64,000 nucleotides of DNA, taken from assembly GCF_031538885.1 (NCBI RefSeq), contig NZ_JAVKLW010000053.1, positions 41,265-105,264 of the forward strand. Reading direction: 5' to 3'. The notes under the pieces are model-generated. The model saw only the letters and a program-made list of their open reading frames with translations. It made no database searches and was not told the origin of the DNA. Origin of the DNA: Limnohabitans sp031538885 (GTDB lineage Bacteria; Pseudomonadota; Gammaproteobacteria; Burkholderiales; Burkholderiaceae_C). Below, in pieces: positions 26,670 to 35,256 of the stretch. A program made the translations under genes and the position numbers. Positions within the stretch are counted from its first letter, which is position 1. Every line of letters starts with the position of its first letter.

Positions 26670-28183
26670 TGTGTGGCATTGTCGGCGTTGCAAGCAACGC
26701 ACCTGTGAACCAGTTGATTTATGACGCCTTGTTGCTCTTGCAGCACCGAGGCCAAGATGCCGCAGGCATCGTCACCCAGCTGGATCGTAAATTTTTCATG
26801 CACAAAGCTAAAGGCATGGTGCGTGATGTGTTTCGCACACGCAATATGCGCGCCTTGCCCGGCAACAACGGCTTGGGCCAAGTGCGTTACCCTACAGCAG
26901 GCAATGCGTTCAGTGAAGAAGAAGCGCAGCCTTTTTACGTGAACGCACCGTTTGGTCTGGTGTTGGTACACAACGGCAACTTGACCAATGCGCATACGTT
27001 GAAGGCCGAGCTGTTCTCTGAAGACCACCGCCACATCAACACCGAGAGCGACTCTGAGGTGTTGCTCAACGTGCTGGCCCACGAAATTGACAAAGCCACG
27101 CGCGGCTTACCCCTCAAACCCTCCGATGTGTTTGAGGCCGTGCGCCGTGTGCACCGTCGCATCCAAGGCTCGTATGCGGTGATCTCGATGATTGCAGGCC
27201 ACGGGTTGTTGGCGTTCCGTGACCCGTTTGGCATTCGCCCTTTGTGCATTGGCCGTGGCCAAGATGGTACGTACATGGTGGCCAGTGAGTCGGTGGCTCT
27301 GGAAGGCACCGGCCATGCGTTTGAGCGCGACATCGCGCCGGGTGAGGCGGTGTTCATTGACCTGGCAGGCCAAGCGCACGTCATGCAATGCGCGGATGAG
27401 CCGCAGCTCAAGCCTTGTGTTTTTGAATACGTGTACTTGGCCCGTCCTGACTCGACCATGGACGGCATTTCTGTTTACCAAGCGCGTTTGAATCTGGGTG
27501 AAACCTTGGCCAAACGCGTGGTGTCTACGGTGCCGCCAAGCGATATTGATGTGATCATTCCTATCCCCGAGTCCAGTCGCCCCAGTGCCACGCAGTTGGC
27601 GCACTTGCTGGGTGTGCCGTACCGCGAAGGGTTTGTGAAAAACCGCTATGTGGGCCGTACCTTCATCATGCCTGGTCAAGGTGTGCGCAAAAAATCAGTG
27701 CGCCAAAAGCTCAACGTGATTGCCAGCGAATTCAAAGGCCGCAATGTGTTGTTGGTGGATGACTCCATCGTGCGCGGTACGACCAGCCGCGAGATTGTGC
27801 AAATGGCGCGCGACGCTGGTGCGCGCAAGGTCTACATGGCCAGCGCTGCGCCCCCTGTGCGTTTCCCGAACGTGTATGGCATTGATATGCCCACGCCCGA
27901 AGAGTTGGTGGCGCACAACCGCACCATCGACGAAGTGCGCGAGTTGATCGGTTGTGATGCGTTGATCTACCAAGATGTGGAAGCGATGAAGCAAGCTGTT
28001 CGCGCCGCCACGGCGGGCAATGCGCCGCAGCTCGATGGCTTTGACGCATCCTGCTTTGACGGTGTGTATGTGACGGGCGATGTATCGGCCAGCGACATCG
28101 TTCGGTTGAACGAAAAACGTGTGGGGCAAGAAGAGGGTGCTGAAGATAACTCGCGCCTCGCTTTGCCGAATCAATCGGAGTGA
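26669..28183 (+). CDS. purF: Amidophosphoribosyltransferase
   Basis: First committed step of purine synthesis: PRPP plus glutamine to phosphoribosylamine. 504 residues. The catalytic cysteine is Cys2 (MCGIVGVASN); the glutaminase domain includes LLQHRGQDAAGI and GLVLVHNGNLTNA; the PRPP loop is NVLLVDDSIVRGTT near residue 360. It overlaps the cvpA stop by one base and is followed seven bases later by metZ. Confidence 0.97.
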   Translation: MCGIVGVASNAPVNQLIYDALLLLQHRGQDAAGIVTQLDRKFFMHKAKGMVRDVFRTRNMRALPGNNGLGQVRYPTAGNAFSEEEAQPFYVNAPFGLVLVHNGNLTNAHTLKAELFSEDHRHINTESDSEVLLNVLAHEIDKATRGLPLKPSDVFEAVRRVHRRIQGSYAVISMIAGHGLLAFRDPFGIRPLCIGRGQDGTYMVASESVALEGTGHAFERDIAPGEAVFIDLAGQAHVMQCADEPQLKPCVFEYVYLARPDSTMDGISVYQARLNLGETLAKRVVSTVPPSDIDVIIPIPESSRPSATQLAHLLGVPYREGFVKNRYVGRTFIMPGQGVRKKSVRQKLNVIASEFKGRNVLLVDDSIVRGTTSREIVQMARDAGARKVYMASAAPPVRFPNVYGIDMPTPEELVAHNRTIDEVRELIGCDALIYQDVEAMKQAVRAATAGNAPQLDGFDASCFDGVYVTGDVSASDIVRLNEKRVGQEEGAEDNSRLALPNQSE

Positions 28184-28190
28184 CCAAGGT

Positions 28191-29402
28191 ATGAGCCAAC
28201 GCCCATTACCCGACGATTTGCATTTGGAAACACTCGCTGTGCATTTGGCTGCTGAGCGCAGCCAATACGGCGAAAACTCCGAAGCGCTTTACCTGACCAG
28301 CGGGTATGTGCAACCTTCTGCGCAATCCTCGGCACGCCGTTTTTCGGGTGAAGAAGAAGGCTACACCTATGGCCGCTCCGGCAACCCCACGGTGAGCAGT
28401 TTTGAAATGCGCTTGGCTGCCTTGGAAGGCACCGAGGCAGCGTTGGCCACGTCATCTGGCATGTCTGCTGTGATGCTGATGTTGTTCAGCTTGCTCAAGG
28501 CGGGTGACCATGTGGTGTATTCGCAGTCCATGTTTGGCTCGACCCTCAAGCTGATTGGCTCAGAGTTCGCACGCTTTGGCGTGGAATCCACGGTGGTGTC
28601 ACAAACCGATTTGGATGCATGGAAAGCAGCGATTCGGCCCAACACCCAAATTTTGTTTGCAGAAACGCCGACCAATCCATTGACCGAGGTGTGTGACATT
28701 GCCGCCTTGGCCGATTTGGCACACAACGCGGGGGCTTTGTTGGCTGTCGATAACTGCTTTGCCACGCCTATCTTGCAGCGCCCCGTTGAGATGGGCGCAG
28801 ACATCGTCATGCACTCGGGCACCAAGTATTTGGATGGTCAAGGCCGCGTGATGGCTGGCGCTTTGTGTGCCAGCGAAAAATTCGTCAAGGAAAAGTTTTT
28901 GCCCGTCATGAAAAACGGTGGCATGGTGTTGTCACCTTTCAATGCGTGGGTGGTGCTCAAGGGCTTAGAGACACTCGATATTCGCATGCGTGCCCAAAGC
29001 GCACGTGCGCATGACTTGGCGCTGTGGCTAGAGCAACACCCCGCTGTCGCATGCGTGTACTACCCGGGCTTGCTCAGCCATCTTCAACATGAGTTGTCGA
29101 TGAAACAAATGTCTGGCTTGGGTGGTGCTGTGTTGTCGTTTGATGTGAAGGCGGCTGATCCACAGGTGGCACGTACCCGAGCTTTCCATTTGCTTGACAG
29201 CTTGCGCACCTTGTCACTGTGCACCAACTTGGGAGACACCAAAACCTTGCTCACACACCCAGCTAGCACATCGCACGGCAAACTGTCTGAGGACCAACGC
29301 CAAGCCGCAGGCATTGGCCAAGGTTTGATTCGCGTAGCCGTGGGACTGGAGCATTTAGATGACATGAAGGCCGACTTGTTGCGCGGCCTCGAGACCCTTT
29401 GA
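28191..29402 (+). CDS. metZ: O-succinylhomoserine sulfhydrylase
   Basis: PLP enzyme of direct sulfhydrylation, making homocysteine from O-succinylhomoserine and sulfide. 403 residues. YTYGRSGNPTVSSFE near residue 60, the phosphate-binding ATSSGMSAVM, LFAETPTNPL, and the PLP lysine in HSGTKYLDGQGR near 210. Start at 28191 has AAGG upstream. Location after purF is typical for Burkholderiales. Confidence 0.95.
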   Translation: MSQRPLPDDLHLETLAVHLAAERSQYGENSEALYLTSGYVQPSAQSSARRFSGEEEGYTYGRSGNPTVSSFEMRLAALEGTEAALATSSGMSAVMLMLFSLLKAGDHVVYSQSMFGSTLKLIGSEFARFGVESTVVSQTDLDAWKAAIRPNTQILFAETPTNPLTEVCDIAALADLAHNAGALLAVDNCFATPILQRPVEMGADIVMHSGTKYLDGQGRVMAGALCASEKFVKEKFLPVMKNGGMVLSPFNAWVVLKGLETLDIRMRAQSARAHDLALWLEQHPAVACVYYPGLLSHLQHELSMKQMSGLGGAVLSFDVKAADPQVARTRAFHLLDSLRTLSLCTNLGDTKTLLTHPASTSHGKLSEDQRQAAGIGQGLIRVAVGLEHLDDMKADLLRGLETL

Positions 29403-29415
29403 TTTCAATTTCTGC

Positions 29416-30804
29416 ATGACCAAAATCCGTACGCGCTTTGCACCCTCTCCAACGGGGTTCATCCACTTAGGCAATATTCGCTCTGCTTTGTATCCTTGGG
29501 CGTTTGCCCGCGCCACCGGTGGTGACTTTATTTTGCGTATTGAAGACACGGACCTCGAGCGTTCGAATCAAGCGGCGGTGGACGTCATCATCGAAGGTAT
29601 GAAGTGGTTAGGCCTCGACCACGACGAAGGCCCGTTCTATCAAATGAAACGCATGGATCGCTATAAAGCAGTGTTGGAAGAGTTGAAAGCAGCGGGCCAT
29701 GCCTACCCTTGTTACATGAGCATGCAAGAGTTGGACGCTTTGCGCGAACGACAAATGGCCACCAAAGACAAGCCGCGCTATGACGGCACATGGCGTCCTG
29801 AGCTAGGCAAAACATTGCCTCCTATCGCCGAAGGTGTGAAACCCGTCCTGCGCTTTAGGAACCCACAAGGTGGCTCGGTTGTCTGGGAAGACAAAGTCAA
29901 AGGTCGCATCGAAATCAGCAATGACGAGTTGGATGACTTGGTCATCGCGCGTCCTGACGGCACACCCACCTATAACTTCTGCGTGGTGGTGGATGACATC
30001 GACATGGCCATCACCCACGTCATCCGAGGTGATGACCATGTGAACAACACGCCACGTCAAATCAATATTTTCAAAGCCCTTGGCAAAGAACCCCCTGTTT
30101 ACGCCCATTTGCCCACCGTGCTCAATGAGCAAGGCGAGAAGATGAGCAAGCGCAATGGTGCCAAGGCTGTCACCCAATACCGTGATGAAGGTTACTTGCC
30201 TGACGCGATGGTGAACTACTTGGCGCGCTTGGGCTGGAGCCACGGCGATGACGAGATTTTTAGCCGCGCTCAGTTTTTAGAGTGGTTCAACCTCGACCAC
30301 CTTGGTCGCAGTGCTGCGCAGTTTGACGAGGCCAAACTCAAGTGGGTGAACGCCCAGCATTTGAAGGCCATGTCTAATGAGGCGTTGGCATTTTTGGTGA
30401 GTGCTGAGTTGGCCAAGCGTGGCATCACCGCGGATGACCGCTTGCCCGCCATTTGCGGTTTGTTCAAAGATCGCTGCGACACCTTGTTGGTGTTGGCTGA
30501 TTGGGCCAGTGCGTTTTACAACGATGTCACGCCACAAGCCGACGATGTGGCTAAACACATCACGCCTGCTGTGTTGCCTGCACTCGATGCATTGGTTGCC
30601 AAGCTGAGTGAAGTGACTGAATGGAACACAGCCAATGTCAGCGTGGCATTCAAGGCGGTGTTGACCGAACAAAGTTTGAAGATGCCGCAACTAGCTATGC
30701 CTGTGCGCGTGTTGGTGATGGGCACACCGCAAACACCTTCAGTGGATGCAGTGCTTTGGTTGTGTGGCAAAGAAAAAGTTTTGGAGCGTTTGACGAAACG
30801 TTGA
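29416..30804 (+). CDS. gltX: Glutamyl-tRNA synthetase
   Basis: Charges tRNA-Glu. 462 residues, class I. The HIGH-type motif is APSPTGFIHLGNIRSALYPW near residue 9 and the KMSKS-type motif is EKMSKRNGA near 240. It lies just upstream of three tRNA genes that include tRNA-Glu(TTC), its substrate. Confidence 0.97.
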   Translation: MTKIRTRFAPSPTGFIHLGNIRSALYPWAFARATGGDFILRIEDTDLERSNQAAVDVIIEGMKWLGLDHDEGPFYQMKRMDRYKAVLEELKAAGHAYPCYMSMQELDALRERQMATKDKPRYDGTWRPELGKTLPPIAEGVKPVLRFRNPQGGSVVWEDKVKGRIEISNDELDDLVIARPDGTPTYNFCVVVDDIDMAITHVIRGDDHVNNTPRQINIFKALGKEPPVYAHLPTVLNEQGEKMSKRNGAKAVTQYRDEGYLPDAMVNYLARLGWSHGDDEIFSRAQFLEWFNLDHLGRSAAQFDEAKLKWVNAQHLKAMSNEALAFLVSAELAKRGITADDRLPAICGLFKDRCDTLLVLADWASAFYNDVTPQADDVAKHITPAVLPALDALVAKLSEVTEWNTANVSVAFKAVLTEQSLKMPQLAMPVRVLVMGTPQTPSVDAVLWLCGKEKVLERLTKR

Positions 30805-30819
30805 AAATTTGGCTATACT
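30790..30819 (+). promoter_or_regulatory. Promoter of the tRNA cluster
   Basis: TTGACG (30790-30795), an 18-base spacer and TATACT (30814-30819), 20 bases before tRNA-Ala. The -35 box lies inside the end of gltX. Confidence 0.7.
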
Positions 30820-30838
30820 ATTGCTCTTAACACTCAAT

Positions 30839-30914
<76 letters not shown>

Positions 30915-30952
30915 AAGTGTCGAGAAGATTCGAAAGAATCAGTCCAGGTTAT

Positions 30953-31028
30953 GACCCTATCGTCTAGAGGCCTAGGACATCACCCTTTCACGGTGAGTAC
31001 CGGGGTTCGAATCCCCGTAGGGTCGCCA
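30953..31028 (+). tRNA. tRNA-Glu (TTC)
   Basis: 76 bases with CCA. Acceptor GACCCTA / TAGGGTC, anticodon loop CTTTCAC with anticodon TTC, and T-arm CGGGGTTCGAATCCCCG. 38 bases after tRNA-Ala. Confidence 0.97.
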
Positions 31029-31085
31029 AGTTTTGTAGCACTTGGTTGAGTTGCTCAAGCACCTCAGCAAAAGATACAGCTATCA

Positions 31086-31162
31086 GGAGTGGTAGTTCAG
31101 TTGGTTAGAATACCGGCCTGTCACGCCGGGGGTCGCGGGTTCGAGTCCCGTCCACTCCGCCA
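31086..31162 (+). tRNA. tRNA-Asp (GTC), probable phage integration target
   Basis: 77 bases with CCA. Acceptor GGAGTGG / CCACTCC, anticodon loop CTGTCAC with anticodon GTC, and T-arm CGGGTTCGAGTCCCG. The phage integrase ends 70 bases downstream, pointing toward this gene, so its 3' end is the probable attachment core. The gene is intact here, as expected when the phage restores it. Confidence 0.96.
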
Positions 31163-31170
31163 GTAAAATC

Positions 31171-31204
31171 AACGGGTTAGCTGTAAAAGGCTAACCCGTT
31201 TTTC
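31171..31204. terminator. Terminator between tRNA-Asp and integrase
   Basis: AACGGGTTAGC - 8-base loop - GCTAACCCGTT followed by TTT: an 11-base perfect stem. It ends the tRNA transcript and could also stop the leftward integrase transcript. Confidence 0.85.
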
Positions 31205-31209
31205 TTTGC

Positions 31210-31230
31210 ATATTCCAAAATTTGGAATAT
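31210..31230. repeat. 21-base palindrome at the integrase 3' end
   Basis: ATATTCCAAA-A-TTTGGAATAT, 10-base perfect arms with one central base, two bases from the integrase stop codon. AT-rich and without a T-run, so a protein-binding or attachment-arm site is as likely as a terminator. Confidence 0.6.
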
Positions 31231-31232
31231 CG

Positions 31233-32330
31233 TCACTGCACGGGTTTGGCTTTTTTGACTGCGTGACGGTCATAAACTTGGCGAATCATGCGCTCACTTG
31301 AGTGCCCTGTCGCGTCTTGGGTGTCGGTCTGACCGCTCGCCAATTTGTCGCTCACCCCCTTCGGGCGGCAGTCTTGCAAGCTAAATGGCTTGAACTCAAT
31401 TTTTCGCTTTTCTGCTTCGCTCACGCACACCGTCATCAAGTCGCTCAACATGGCTTTCCAGCCGCCCTTGGTGTAGCGTTGCCCGCGCATATTGTCGAAC
31501 ACGTACATCGAACCCGCAACGTGGTTGCGCTTTAGTGCCAAGGCTTCATTCATGGTGGCGCGAAGCTCGTCCGTCCACTCAATCAGCACGGCGGGCTTGG
31601 TCTTGCTCTTGCCGTCCTGCCACAAAATGCCGTCGTCGCGGATTGCATCCCGCGTAATACCGCGCACCTCGACCGAGCGGCGAACACACAGCCATGCGGT
31701 TTTGAGTGCAAGCGCGACAATGAGCCGCGCACCGCCCTTGCTTCGCCCAACTTCCAGCGCCAGCGACATTTCCACGTCGTTCACATGGCGGCTTGTTTTT
31801 ACGGTTTTGTTCTTACGAATTCTGGTCAGTGGGTTGGTGCTGATGCGCCCAATACGCACACCATATTCGAGGATGACTTGCAACAACGCAATTTCTTTGT
31901 TGCCTTTTTCTGGCCGCCCAGCCTGCACACACGCATCAAGGTAGGTATAGCCGTCGGTTTTTGTGATTGCCGCAGGGTCAATATGGCCGAACGCCAGTTT
32001 GAGGTTTTTGGACTCGCGCTTGTTTTCGCGCAGCGTGGAATCGGCGCGGCGGTTTAGGTCGCTTGGAGGCAGTGATTCTTGCCAAGTGAACCATGCGTCT
32101 ATCAGTTCCTCGGTTTGCCCTGACGAGCGCACCCCATGATTGAGCAAAGCCGATTCAGTGATGGCTTTACGGCGCAGCTCGCTCACCTGATTTTTGTCAG
32201 CTATGGGGCATGAATACCGAAACGCCCACTGTCCATTCGACTGTTTGTAGCCGATGCTGTAGGTGCGCGCCCCACGGCGCTCATAGACGCGGTATGGCAA
32301 GCCATCAGGGGTATCACGAGGACGGTTCAT
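31233..32330 (-). CDS. int: Phage tyrosine-recombinase integrase
   Basis: Integrates and excises the phage at tRNA-Asp. 365 residues: N-terminal arm-binding and core-binding regions, then the catalytic domain from about residue 185. The first Arg is in AWLCVRRSVEVRG, the second box reads LQDCRPKGVSDK (Gln where many integrases have His), followed by GHSSERM and the nucleophile Tyr in RQVYDRH near 354. Its ATG overlaps the stop of the upstream DUF4224 gene (ATGA). The integrase is the last gene of the leftward operon. Confidence 0.93.
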   Translation of the reverse strand: MNRPRDTPDGLPYRVYERRGARTYSIGYKQSNGQWAFRYSCPIADKNQVSELRRKAITESALLNHGVRSSGQTEELIDAWFTWQESLPPSDLNRRADSTLRENKRESKNLKLAFGHIDPAAITKTDGYTYLDACVQAGRPEKGNKEIALLQVILEYGVRIGRISTNPLTRIRKNKTVKTSRHVNDVEMSLALEVGRSKGGARLIVALALKTAWLCVRRSVEVRGITRDAIRDDGILWQDGKSKTKPAVLIEWTDELRATMNEALALKRNHVAGSMYVFDNMRGQRYTKGGWKAMLSDLMTVCVSEAEKRKIEFKPFSLQDCRPKGVSDKLASGQTDTQDATGHSSERMIRQVYDRHAVKKAKPVQ

Positions 32331-32581
32331 GCTCTTTTAAGGAATGCGATATTTACAGATGGCTGGGGCTGGCCTCTATCGTTTGAAAACTCCCCGCGAC
32401 ACACGGCGAGATAGTGCGGGCGCTCTAAAATCACGCGCCCGTCACGCGCTCGGTATGCCCGAACAAACCCGCGCATGTGCAGCACGTTAAGCTGGCGCAA
32501 CGGTGCGCTGTAGCCAGTAATTTGTTGTAGTTCTTCTTCGCTCAATCTGGCGCTGTCGATTGTCGCTTCGTTGGTGTTCAT
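32327..32581 (-). CDS. DUF4224 protein
   Basis: 84 residues. SEEELQQITGYSAPLRQLNV matches the DUF4224 N-terminus, which in many phages sits directly upstream of the integrase. An excisionase-like or directionality role has been guessed from this position but is not shown. ATGA overlaps with both neighbours. Confidence 0.8.
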   Translation of the reverse strand: MNTNEATIDSARLSEEELQQITGYSAPLRQLNVLHMRGFVRAYRARDGRVILERPHYLAVCRGEFSNDRGQPQPSVNIAFLKRA

Positions 32582-32889
32582 GTCCCACCTCCATATCTAA
32601 ATTCAATTCGTGTGACTAGGCTATCTGGCGTACAGCCCCGATGCGTCGCGCAAAACATCGCCACGAACTCTTCGGGCGACATTTCGGGGAAGCCCTCACG
32701 TCGGCATTCCTCGCGCCCGTACTCTGGCTCGTCGGTCATGCGCCGCAGTGGTTCGCACCGCGTCGAAACCGTGACGACGGCATCACCAAGGCGCTCAATC
32801 TTTTCCCCAGGGCGAAGCCCCATGCACTTGGCCACCGGCTGGAATGCCTCGCCCACTTTGAGATGCAGCCTCCCCGCCCAAGCCGTCAT
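32578..32889 (-). CDS. ASCH-like phage protein
   Basis: 103 residues. The C-terminal half (REGFPEMSPEEFVAMFC, then HRGCTPDSLVTRIEFRY) looks like the ASCH/PUA-like small proteins common in phages of Burkholderiales; the N-terminal half has GRLHLKVGEAFQPVAKCMG. A nucleic-acid-binding role is likely for the fold. Its first 95 bases overlap, out of frame, the end of the upstream gene; a shorter start at 32823 (MGLRPGEK) would avoid most of this overlap. Confidence 0.7.
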   Translation of the reverse strand: MTAWAGRLHLKVGEAFQPVAKCMGLRPGEKIERLGDAVVTVSTRCEPLRRMTDEPEYGREECRREGFPEMSPEEFVAMFCATHRGCTPDSLVTRIEFRYGGGT

Positions 32890-33592
32890 CGTCGTTGTGT
32901 GCTTGCCACCACTCAGTATTGTTTTCCTCTTGCCATGCTTTCCAGCCCTTGACCCACTCGATGCAAAGAGCGCCAGCCATGATTGGGCAATCGCTTTGCG
33001 GCTTGCCTTCTTGCGCGGCCAGTTGTCCGTCGCCGTAGGCTTCGTCTAACTCGCTTTGAAGGTGCTGGTGTGGAATGGCCTTGACCTCGGCATCAACCAC
33101 TTCACCCGCGCCACTTGCGCCGTCCATGCCTTTGCCGTCGCCGTTCGGGTCGTACTCATGCCCCAAGTCCATAGCGCGTTGGTCTGATTCGCCCTTGATT
33201 TCATCCATGCCGCCCGTGTGCTGGGCAGGGTTGGCAACGACAACCAGCACGGCTTTACCGCTGGCTTCGTAGAGTTCATGCAGATTGGGGGCGGAGCTAC
33301 CGAATTTCACAACAGCTTTCACGCCGTCCTTGATTGTGATTTGGTCGAGGTCGCCCGCAACCACAGTGCGGCCTTCGCTGGCTACGAGGTGAACCGCCAT
33401 GCGGACATTGGTTTCTACGCGATTGCGAAGGCGGTCAATCACGTCGTCTTGCTTTGCCTTGGGCAGTTTCACCCACAGGTCGGGCAGCAGCTTGATTTCC
33501 TGGACAAGGGTTTGCAGGATGTCGCGCCCCACGGTGTCCGAAGTCATGGACAGGAGGGTTTTTACGTCGTCGGCTTGGTTATCGGTTGCCAT
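32795..33592 (-). CDS. Phage protein with C-terminal ribosome-modulation-factor-like domain
   Basis: 265 residues, not recognised as a whole. Residues about 1-120 are a soluble alpha/beta region (VGRDILQTLVQEIKLLPDLW). Residues about 185-225 (AYGDGQLAAQEGKPQSDCP ... CIEWVKGWKAW) follow the pattern of ribosome modulation factor (GYQAG ... CPY ... WLGGW). RMF-like domains occur in phage and plasmid proteins, including the CrpP group. Function here unknown. It lies between recT and the ASCH-like gene. Confidence 0.75.
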   Translation of the reverse strand: MATDNQADDVKTLLSMTSDTVGRDILQTLVQEIKLLPDLWVKLPKAKQDDVIDRLRNRVETNVRMAVHLVASEGRTVVAGDLDQITIKDGVKAVVKFGSSAPNLHELYEASGKAVLVVVANPAQHTGGMDEIKGESDQRAMDLGHEYDPNGDGKGMDGASGAGEVVDAEVKAIPHQHLQSELDEAYGDGQLAAQEGKPQSDCPIMAGALCIEWVKGWKAWQEENNTEWWQAHNDDDGLGGEAASQSGRGIPAGGQVHGASPWGKD

Positions 33593-33624
33593 GGTGTCTG
33601 TTCCTTTCAGGTTTCAAAAATGGG

Positions 33625-34653
33625 TTATTCCATGCCGCCAGTCGTGGCGCGTTCACGGCGGGCGCGGGGTTGCTGGGCGGGCTGTTGTCCGTTTGCCTCG
33701 GCAAGTTCACGGGCTTGGATGTCTGCCAGTTCTTCGGCGGTTGGCTCCCACGGTGCGCCCGCGTCGGCTGCTGGTGCGGTGTTGGTGGCCGCTGGTGCTG
33801 CGCCTTTAATCTCGCCCGTTTCCTGATTGACGGTTTCAGCGCGAGCGGCAGGTGCGGCGGCAGGTTGCTCGGTTTGCACAACTTCGGCGGGGCGCATTTC
33901 ACGGGGTGCATTACGTAGCGTTTCCGTGGTGACGCTTGCCACCGTGCCGTCTGGGTTCATGTCGATGATGTCGTGGGCTTCTTCCACGGTCTGCAAACCC
34001 ATCAGCAATTCAGGTGCGTACAGCTTGCCGAAGAAGCTGGCTGTGCGGTAGCGCAGCATGACTTCTGGCATGGTTTGCCACTTGCTGCCGTTCTTTCCGT
34101 ACCAGCCCTCTTTGACAGCCATTTCAAGAGACACCTTGGGGCTGTCAATGCGCGTGCCTGTTTCTTTCTCGACCGCCCACGCGATGCACTCAAGGTTTTG
34201 CACGGTGGCTTTCATTTTTTTATTCACGCGCTGGCGGTCAACCCACTCAGTGACGGTGTATTCAACTTCTTTGCTGCCCAAGTCTTTGAGGTCAAAGCGC
34301 AGCGGCGAGAAGCGTCCGCATCCGTTGATGGCGGCAATAATCCACTGGCTTGACCAGCTTGGGCGACCTTCCACGATGTAGAGGTTTTGACAAATCATTA
34401 ATGGGTCAGCGCCCATGCGCTGCGCCATGTTTAGTGCGACAACGCAGTTTGAAAGTGCGTTTGGGTTATCGCCTTTTTTCTCGTCCCACTTGCGGTAGGC
34501 CGCGGGTACAAGCGTGGAGTTTGACAACAGGTTTGCCGCACGCTGCATCAATTCAAAACCCGCTGAATTGAAGAACCCAAGCGTTGCGTTGGCTTGAGGT
34601 GCTGGGGTTTGTGGGCGTAAATTTGCCAGTGTTTTTTGAGTAACTTCAGACAT
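33625..34653 (-). CDS. recT: RecT single-strand annealing protein
   Basis: 342 residues. The RecT-family core is recognisable (LLSNSTLVPAAYR, LSNCVVALNMAQRMGADPLM, YIVEGRPSWSSQWIIAAING, RTASFFGKLYAPELLMG). It pairs with the nuclease encoded upstream for phage recombination. I start it at 34653 (MSEVTQKT): AAGGAG lies nearby, and the longer reading to 35100 runs through the neighbouring gene in another frame. The C-terminus is Ala/Gln/Arg-rich. Confidence 0.92.
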   Translation of the reverse strand: MSEVTQKTLANLRPQTPAPQANATLGFFNSAGFELMQRAANLLSNSTLVPAAYRKWDEKKGDNPNALSNCVVALNMAQRMGADPLMICQNLYIVEGRPSWSSQWIIAAINGCGRFSPLRFDLKDLGSKEVEYTVTEWVDRQRVNKKMKATVQNLECIAWAVEKETGTRIDSPKVSLEMAVKEGWYGKNGSKWQTMPEVMLRYRTASFFGKLYAPELLMGLQTVEEAHDIIDMNPDGTVASVTTETLRNAPREMRPAEVVQTEQPAAAPAARAETVNQETGEIKGAAPAATNTAPAADAGAPWEPTAEELADIQARELAEANGQQPAQQPRARRERATTGGME

Positions 34654-35143
34654 TTGATTTCTCCTTGGTTGATGAACGTTTGTTTCGGTTTTGCTCGGTA
34701 CGGGTAGCCCATCGGCAGTTGCTTGGTTCGTAGTTGCCGTTGGTGTTGATGCGGTCAATGCTGGTGTCTGGTGGTCGCTCGCCCATGTCGGCAAGGAAAC
34801 TCTCGAAGGACTCGCGCCACTGTTTGCATACCGTAATGCCGCGCCCGCCGTAGTCTTTGAAGTTGCGGTGGGTGCTGTCGCTGCACCGCGCCAACATCGA
34901 ACGCCATGAGTTGTAGGTCGGCGATTTGTAGAAACCGTGGGTAGTCTTCTTTTCTCGCATAGCATCGGCGCGGGCACAACCGCACGAGGTGGTTTCGCCT
35001 TTGCGCAGAGATTGAGAACGCACGGTGACTTGCTTGCCGCAGTCGCACCGACAGACAAAGGCGGCAACGATGCCGATGCGCGTTTTCTTGGTGGCGACAA
35101 GCCGCCCGAAGCGTTGACCGATGAGGTTGATGAGGGCGCTCAT
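34646..35143 (-). CDS. Phage zinc-binding protein of HNH/AP2-like type
   Basis: 165 residues. An N-terminal cysteine cluster (CRCDCGK ... SCGC) is followed by YNSWRSMLARC, FKDYGGRGITVCKQW and SIDRINTNGNYEPSNCRWAT. Proteins with this exact pattern are widespread in phages and are often placed like homing or accessory genes. No nuclease motif can be confirmed by eye. It overlaps recT by 8 bases and the small gene upstream by 4. Confidence 0.8.
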   Translation of the reverse strand: MSALINLIGQRFGRLVATKKTRIGIVAAFVCRCDCGKQVTVRSQSLRKGETTSCGCARADAMREKKTTHGFYKSPTYNSWRSMLARCSDSTHRNFKDYGGRGITVCKQWRESFESFLADMGERPPDTSIDRINTNGNYEPSNCRWATRTEQNRNKRSSTKEKSNV

Positions 35144-35256
35144 ACCGTCACCGCCTTGCTGAACGTGGGCTTCATGCCTGCACGTTTGGCAGGCTCTGCG
35201 CTTGGTGTTCCTGCTTGGTACTCGGCAAGGTATTGGCTGTAGTCGTGCTTAGGCAT
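35140..35256 (-). CDS. Small phage protein (38 aa)
   Basis: MPKHDYSQYLAEYQAGTPSA and onward, unknown function. It is supported by tight packing: its ATG overlaps the stop of the nuclease gene by 8 bases, and its stop overlaps the next gene by ATGA. Confidence 0.6.
   Translation of the reverse strand: MPKHDYSQYLAEYQAGTPSAEPAKRAGMKPTFSKAVTV

Noticed and set aside
33625..35100. 491-residue RecT reading
   Set aside because: The first 149 residues are an out-of-frame reading of the HNH/AP2-like gene; the recT start has its own AAGGAG at 34653.
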